Of a stretch of DNA of 6,402 nt, positions 1-6,402 are shown one piece after another (positions within the stretch are counted from its first letter, which is position 1; each line of letters begins with the position of its first letter). The notes below the pieces were generated by a model. The model searched no databases. It was not told the origin of the DNA and worked only from the letters and a program-made list of their open reading frames with translations. The DNA lies in contig DQVZ01000199.1 in the NCBI GenBank assembly GCA_015661465.1, positions 1-6,402 on the forward strand, read 5' to 3'. The DNA comes from Aquifex aeolicus (lineage in GTDB: Bacteria > Aquificota > Aquificia > Aquificales > Aquificaceae). The translations under genes were made by a program, and so were the position numbers.

Positions 1-341
1 GTCTTTTCTCTTACAACTCCGATGAGCAGGTGTTCAGGTCCTACAAACTGGTGGTGTAGTATTCTTGCTTCTTCAACCGCGAATTCAATAACTCTCTTTG
101 CATCTGGCGCAAAAAGAACTTCTCCAGAATGGTTTCCTTTGGTTATTTGACCCATAATAGCTTTTCTTACTTTTTCCGGAGTAAGACCAAATTTAGCAAG
201 AACCAATGTAGGTATATCTTCTTCTTTTATTAAAGCTATTAATATATGTTCACTCCCGAGATAACTGTGTCCTAGTTCAAGAGCTTCTTCTCTCGCTTTT
301 AAGATAACCTGCCTTGCTCTTTCTGTAAACTTCTCAAACAT
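1..341 (-). CDS. clpC: ClpC-type ATP-dependent Clp protease ATPase subunit, N-terminal part (3' end outside window)
   Basis: ClpC-family proteins are cytoplasmic AAA+ unfoldases that thread substrates into the ClpP peptidase. Only the first 113 codons are present, and the frame stays open to the left edge. What is seen is the Clp N-terminal (double Clp_N) adaptor or substrate-binding domain. It starts MFEKFTERARQVILKAREEA. Repeat 1 carries LGHSYLGSEHILIALI at about residues 23-38, and repeat 2 carries HHQFVGPEHLLIGVVRE at about 96-112. The opening FEKFTERARQVI and the motif pair are typical of ClpC rather than ClpA or ClpB, but the AAA+ modules that would settle this are missing. The ATG at 341 is supported by a GGTGAGGT ribosome binding site seven bases upstream and by alignment to the usual family start. 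The gene follows the 155-residue gene by 66 bases and may have its own promoter or be read through from alaS. Confidence 0.92.
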   Translation of the reverse strand, partial: MFEKFTERARQVILKAREEALELGHSYLGSEHILIALIKEEDIPTLVLAKFGLTPEKVRKAIMGQITKGNHSGEVLFAPDAKRVIEFAVEEARILHHQFVGPEHLLIGVVREK

Positions 342-348
342 GTTTCTT

Positions 349-356
349 ACCTCACC
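349..356 (-). promoter_or_regulatory. Ribosome binding site of clpC
   Basis: The minus strand reads GGTGAGGT followed by AAGAAAC and then the ATG at 341. GAGGT matches the core complement of the 16S rRNA tail with good spacing, which fixes the clpC start. Confidence 0.75.
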
Positions 357-365
357 GTTTTTATT

Positions 366-393
366 AAAATAAAAAAATCCATACCTTTTTCAA
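366..393 (-). promoter_or_regulatory. Possible weak promoter ahead of clpC
   Basis: In the 66-base gap before clpC, the minus strand has TTGAAA at 393-388 (4 of 6 to the -35 consensus), then 16 bases, then TATTTT at 371-366 (4 of 6 to the -10 consensus). Transcription would start near 359, about 18 bases before the ATG. The region is very AT-rich, so chance matches are likely. It is offered only because clpC is often separately induced by stress. Confidence 0.25.
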
Positions 394-407
394 TGGTATC
401 CTTAAAT

Positions 408-3507
<3,100 letters not shown>

Positions 3508-3548
3508 GTTTTTTCAAAGCGGGATTTAATGATTTTGATGGGAAGAAA

Positions 3549-3624
3549 TGGCTCCGGGGGAGGGACTCGAACCCCCAACCAGGTGGTTAACAGCCACCCG
3601 CTCTGCCAATTGAGCTACCCCGGA
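3549..3624 (-). tRNA. tRNA-Asn (anticodon GUU), CCA encoded
   Basis: The 76 bases fold into a complete cloverleaf. The acceptor stem TCCGGGG (3624-3618) pairs with CCCCGGA (3559-3553), followed by discriminator G and an encoded CCA ending at 3549. The D arm is GCTC/GAGC with loop AATTGGCA. The anticodon stem GGTGG/CCACC holds loop CTGTTAA, so the anticodon is GTT at 3591-3589, reading Asn codons AAU and AAC. The variable loop has five bases. The T arm is GGGGG/CCCTC (one G-U pair) with loop TTCGAGT. The U1-A72 pair and G73 agree with bacterial tRNA-Asn; U1-A72 is also the feature recognised by GatCAB amidotransferase in bacteria that form Asn-tRNA indirectly. The gene lies 30 bases after dnaB and 61 bases before alaS and has its own strong promoter. 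Confidence 0.97.
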
Positions 3625-3637
3625 TAGCCAATATATG

Positions 3638-3665
3638 ATTATATTACTCTGATTTTAGAAGTCAA
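3638..3665 (-). promoter_or_regulatory. Sigma-70-type promoter of tRNA-Asn, overlapping the dnaB 3' end
   Basis: On the minus strand TTGACT (3665-3660, 5 of 6 to consensus) is followed by 16 bases and a perfect TATAAT (3643-3638). The predicted start is near 3631, leaving a tRNA leader of about seven bases before 3624. The -35 box lies within the last three sense codons of dnaB (Ile-Asp-Phe). This is the best promoter match in the window and fits a stable-RNA gene. Confidence 0.75.
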
Positions 3666-5061
3666 TATCGAGTTCTTCTTCTTCCTCTTGAACTTCCAGT
3701 ATTTCGGAGATTTCATCTTCTTGAGAGGTTTCTTGAGGCACTAACTCTAAGCTTGAGAATTTCGTATACTCCTTTATAAAGGCAAGCTTTACTATGTCTG
3801 TGGGACCCTGTCTTTGTTTTGCTATAATTACCTCAACTATTCCTTGTTCCTCAGGACTTGGTTTTTTCTTGTAGTAATCCGGTCTATGAAGGAAAAGGAT
3901 TAAATCCGCGTCTTGTTCAATTTGTCCTGATTCTCTCAAATCCGCCAACTGTGGTCTTTTATCACTCCTCTTTTCTACTTCACGTGAAAGTTGTGCAAGT
4001 GCCATAACCGGTATATGAAGCTCCTTTGCCAATGCTTTTAAATTTCTTGAAACCTCGGCAACTTCTTCCTGTCTTGAACTTTTCCGTACCGGTGGTCTTA
4101 TGAGCTGGAGATAATCTACTGCGAGGAACTCTATTCCCTTTTCCTTTCTGAGCTTCCTCGCTCTTATTCTTAAATCTGTAGTGGAAAGAGATGGGGTATC
4201 ATCCAAGTATATTTCATATTTGGCAAGTTCCAAAGCTGAGCCTTCGAGCTTTCTCAGCTCTTCATCGGATATTGAACCACTTCTTATTTTAAAAAGCGGA
4301 ACTTCTGCAAGCATAGACAAAAGTCTCATTACCAGCTGCTCTTTGCTCATTTCCAAGGAAAATATCGCTATTGGTTTTCCTTCATCTTTCACTATGTTGA
4401 AGGCTACGGATAGCATAAAGGAAGTTTTTCCCATCCCGGGTCTAGCGGCAAGTATTATCAAATCTCCTGGGTGGAACCCCGTGGTCTTCATGTCCAGTTC
4501 CAGAAAACCACTAGGAAGTCCGGTAACTACCCTATCGGAACTTTTAAATTTATGTATTAACTCTATTACACTTTCAGCAACGTCTTTTATATGGTGGAAT
4601 TGAGCCCAGGTTGCACTTTCAGCTATGCTGAAAATTTTTAGTTGGGCTTCCTCTATGAGCGTATGAAAGTCTTTATCTTCTCTTGCTTTATGAATTAGCT
4701 CTATTCCCAGCTCTATTATTGCTCTCTTAGCCGAGTTTTCCTTCACTATTTTGCATACTTCCTCCAGGGTAGCAGGAGAAACAGCTTCGTCGTAAAGTTC
4801 TTCTAGCCAATCAACAGGAATTCTGTTTTCTAAACCTTTTTTCTTTATATGGTCTCTTAAAATTACGAAATCCAACTTGTTGCCGTATTGAGTCCAAAGC
4901 TGAACCAAAATTTTGAACAGAAGCTTATGATCTTCGTTGCAAAAATCATCTTCTCTTAGGGTTTCAAGGACAAGAGGTATATTATCAGGTTCTTCAAGCA
5001 TACTACCCAGTACTGCCCTCTCGGCAGATTCATCACAAGGAAGTTTATCGTGAAATTGCAT
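3655..5061 (-). CDS. dnaB: Replicative DNA helicase DnaB
   Basis: This hexameric ATP-dependent 5'-3' helicase unwinds DNA at the replication fork and recruits primase. At 468 residues it is full length. The N-terminal domain starts KLPCDESAERAVLGSM (6-21), the usual DnaB opening with Cys9 where many homologues have Pro. A linker at about 150-180 leads to the RecA-like motor. Walker A is ARPGMGKTS at 206-214, catalytic Glu is 237 in FSLEMS, Walker B is LAVDYLQL at 313-320 (Asp316), the H4 region is QLSREVEKR at 357-365, DLRESGQIEQDAD spans 374-386 and the arginine-finger region KQRQGPT spans 415-421. No intein is present. The tail from about 447 is strongly acidic and ends DIDF. The ATG at 5061 has no Shine-Dalgarno match and begins 10 bases after the stop of the RidA-like stub, so it may rely on termination-reinitiation from the proS transcript. 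Confidence 0.97.
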   Translation of the reverse strand: MQFHDKLPCDESAERAVLGSMLEEPDNIPLVLETLREDDFCNEDHKLLFKILVQLWTQYGNKLDFVILRDHIKKKGLENRIPVDWLEELYDEAVSPATLEEVCKIVKENSAKRAIIELGIELIHKAREDKDFHTLIEEAQLKIFSIAESATWAQFHHIKDVAESVIELIHKFKSSDRVVTGLPSGFLELDMKTTGFHPGDLIILAARPGMGKTSFMLSVAFNIVKDEGKPIAIFSLEMSKEQLVMRLLSMLAEVPLFKIRSGSISDEELRKLEGSALELAKYEIYLDDTPSLSTTDLRIRARKLRKEKGIEFLAVDYLQLIRPPVRKSSRQEEVAEVSRNLKALAKELHIPVMALAQLSREVEKRSDKRPQLADLRESGQIEQDADLILFLHRPDYYKKKPSPEEQGIVEVIIAKQRQGPTDIVKLAFIKEYTKFSSLELVPQETSQEDEISEILEVQEEEEELDIDF

Positions 5062-5071
5062 CTTTTTTAAT

Positions 5072-5233
5072 TTATTTCTTGACAGCTGTAACTTCTATCT
5101 CCACTTCTGCACCTAAAGGAAGTTCATTTACACCTACTGTAACATTACTTCTTGAAATTCCCACCTCTCTTAGAATTGCATCTATGTTTTCGAAAATTCT
5201 TTCAACCTGATTTCTAAAACCTTTTTCCCTCAC
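5072..5233 (-). CDS. RidA/YjgF-family stub, 53 aa (internally deleted)
   Basis: RidA proteins are small trimeric enamine/imine deaminases of about 125 residues. This ORF, MREKGFRNQVERIFENID at its start, resembles RidA in two pieces. Residues 5 to about 27 (GFRNQVERIFENIDAILREVG) match the central helix. Residues about 31-53 (VTVGVNELPLGAEVEIEVTA then VKK) match the last strands. By family length the first 45 or so residues and about 35 residues between the pieces are missing, including the stretch that normally contributes the active site. The frame is intact. The GTG start at 5233 overlaps the proS stop as GTGA and has an excellent GAGGAGG site seven bases upstream; the TAA is at 5074-5072. 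It may be a decaying ridA or a retained small protein that carries ribosomes from proS to dnaB. The RidA origin is fairly secure; a retained function is a guess. I recall a RutC/RidA-family gene beside proS in A. aeolicus. Confidence 0.65.
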   Translation of the reverse strand: MREKGFRNQVERIFENIDAILREVGISRSNVTVGVNELPLGAEVEIEVTAVKK

Positions 5234-6402
5234 CTTTTATCCTCCTCTATTTTTTCTTTTACAAAGTCTATAGCTTTATCTATTTCTACATCCCACTTTT
5301 CTCCGCTCATTCTGCTTTGGACTTCTACTTTACCTTCCTTTACTTTTTTTCCTACAACTATTCTGTATGGAAAACCTACCAAATCGGCATCTGCAAATTT
5401 AAAACCTGGACTTTCTTCTCTATCATCGTATATAACATCTATGCCTTTTTCTTCTGCTTCCATATATAGCTTTTCAGCAACTTGTTTCTGTTGTTCATCT
5501 TTGGTATTAAGAAGAATTATGTCCAGCTCAAAAGGTGCTACGGGGGTAGGCCACTTTATACCTTTATCGTCGTGGTATTGCTCCACAAGGGCTGAGATTA
5601 TTCTGGAAATTCCTATACCGTAACAGCCCATAATTATGGGTTTTTCTTTTCCATCTCTATCGGTAAAGTATGCTTTCATCGGCTCGGAGTATCTCGTTCC
5701 CAAGAGGAATATATGTCCGAGTTCTAAACCTTTTTTTACCTTGAGAGGTGAACCACACTTAGGACACGGGTCGTTTTCTTTGACTTGTGCAACATCGACA
5801 AAGTTTCCGTATTGGAAATCCCTTCTCGGATTCACGTTAATGTAGTGCCAATCGGGTTCATTGAGGGCTACAACGAGATTCTTAACACCGTAAAGGGAGT
5901 TATCCCATAAAACCTTTATACCTTCGGGGAGATTAAATATTCCTATAAAGCCCTTTTTAGTTCCGAGAAGTTTCATAACTTCTTCATCCTTTGCTAATCT
6001 GAAATTATCCGTGCCTATAATCTTTTCCAGTTTGTTCTCATCTATTTCTCTATCTCCTCTTATTAAAACAAGTATTGGTTCTTTTTCGTTAACCATGTAA
6101 AGGACGGCTTTCATAATCTTTGAAGGTGGAACATTTAAAAATTCGGCAAGTTCCTGAATTGTATGAACATCGGGTGTGTGAACTTTTTCCATAGGTTTCT
6201 CTTCTTCCTGTTCTTCGTCAGGTCTTTGTAGTAGAACTATTTCTGCATTCGCGGCGTATCCGCAGTTTTCACAGTAAGCTACCTTAGCCTCCCCGTAATC
6301 TGTTAAAGCTATAAACTCATGGGACATAGACCCGCCTATTTGTCCAACATCCGCTTCTGCCATTATCACGTTAAGTCTTAGTTTGTTGAAAATTCTCTGA
6401 TA
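5230..6402 (-). CDS. proS: Prolyl-tRNA synthetase, bacterial type with editing domain (5' end outside window)
   Basis: This cytoplasmic class II synthetase charges tRNA-Pro. The last 390 residues are present and about 180 N-terminal residues (catalytic motifs 1 and 2) should lie beyond the right edge. The frame is open to 6402, reading YQRIFNKLRLNV before VIMAEADVGQIGGS, so the in-frame GTG at 6369 is internal, not the start. Counting from the edge: IGGS at 22-25; a C-x2-C at 44 and 47 before GYAAN; the inserted YbaK-like domain that deacylates Ala-tRNA-Pro at about 79-190, with the probable catalytic Lys at 98 and GFIGIFNLP around 151-159; a second C-x2-C at 213 and 216; GHIF at 229-232; motif 3 GCYGIGISR at 259-267; and the anticodon-binding domain from about 294 to the end. 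This is the editing-domain bacterial architecture, not the archaeal/eukaryotic form. Its TGA overlaps the GTG of the RidA-like stub. Confidence 0.97.
   Translation of the reverse strand, partial: YQRIFNKLRLNVIMAEADVGQIGGSMSHEFIALTDYGEAKVAYCENCGYAANAEIVLLQRPDEEQEEEKPMEKVHTPDVHTIQELAEFLNVPPSKIMKAVLYMVNEKEPILVLIRGDREIDENKLEKIIGTDNFRLAKDEEVMKLLGTKKGFIGIFNLPEGIKVLWDNSLYGVKNLVVALNEPDWHYINVNPRRDFQYGNFVDVAQVKENDPCPKCGSPLKVKKGLELGHIFLLGTRYSEPMKAYFTDRDGKEKPIIMGCYGIGISRIISALVEQYHDDKGIKWPTPVAPFELDIILLNTKDEQQKQVAEKLYMEAEEKGIDVIYDDREESPGFKFADADLVGFPYRIVVGKKVKEGKVEVQSRMSGEKWDVEIDKAIDFVKEKIEEDKR
5241..5247 (-). promoter_or_regulatory. Strong ribosome binding site of the RidA-like stub
   Basis: GAGGAGG on the minus strand, encoding the end of ProRS (Glu-Glu-Asp), sits seven bases before the GTG at 5233. 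It is the strongest Shine-Dalgarno match in the window and is the main reason to think the short ORF is translated. Confidence 0.75.

Noticed and set aside
371..399. Rho-independent terminator between the 155-aa gene and clpC
   Set aside because: The minus strand has ATACC and GGTAT arms with a nine-base loop, then GGA and seven T. A five-base, AT-rich stem is too weak to support, particularly for a thermophile.
3525..3548. Terminator after tRNA-Asn
   Set aside because: No inverted repeat followed by a T run is present between the CCA end and the alaS start.
4181..4603. 140-codon plus-strand ORF opposite dnaB
   Set aside because: It lies wholly antisense to the conserved DnaB motor domain, is Ser- and Leu-rich as expected for a shadow frame, and has no recognisable family.
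5079..5084. Perfect TTGACA on the plus strand near the end of the RidA stub
   Set aside because: No -10-like hexamer lies 16-18 bases downstream (the position reads CACTTC) and no plus-strand gene follows.
5441..5845. Two short plus-strand ORFs opposite proS (5441-5623 and 5636-5845)
   Set aside because: Both are antisense shadows of the conserved motif 3, editing-domain and anticodon-binding regions of ProRS, with no supporting signals.
6367..6369. GTG as the proS start codon
   Set aside because: The frame remains open to the window edge, with YQRIFNKLRLN matching the normal ProRS sequence before the IGGS motif, so the gene is cut by the window rather than short.

Overview
The window is a compact, moderately AT-rich stretch of bacterial chromosome in which every gene lies on the minus strand. 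Protein composition points to a thermophile of the Aquificaceae: many Lys, Glu, Arg and Ile residues, and AlaRS and DnaB sequences close to my memory of the Aquifex aeolicus proteins. I could not run an alignment. No mobile element, CRISPR array or phage gene is visible, and no gene-free stretch exceeds about 70 bases.

Layout in the direction of transcription (right to left): the last 390 residues of prolyl-tRNA synthetase (proS, running off the right edge); a 53-codon ORF at 5072-5233 that looks like a RidA/YjgF-family protein lacking its N-terminus and its middle; replicative helicase dnaB; tRNA-Asn(GUU) with an encoded CCA and a near-consensus promoter; alanyl-tRNA synthetase alaS; an unrecognised 155-residue protein; and the first 113 codons of a ClpC-type AAA+ unfoldase, running off the left edge.

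Two blocks are visible. proS, the RidA stub and dnaB are tightly packed: a 4-base GTGA overlap, then a 10-base gap. They probably share a transcript. A TTGACT-N16-TATAAT promoter, whose -35 box lies in the last dnaB codons, starts tRNA-Asn. A TATAAT box between the tRNA and alaS could give alaS a nearly leaderless transcript. alaS and the 155-residue gene are joined by an ATGA overlap, and clpC follows after 66 bases with its own Shine-Dalgarno sequence. The theme is housekeeping: translation (two editing tRNA synthetases and a tRNA), replication and protein quality control.

The points most worth a second look are the internally deleted RidA stub with a very good ribosome binding site, the tRNA promoter embedded in the dnaB 3' end, the SSB-like acidic C-terminus of DnaB, and the unknown gene coupled to alaS. 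I saw no convincing evidence of a wholly new system.
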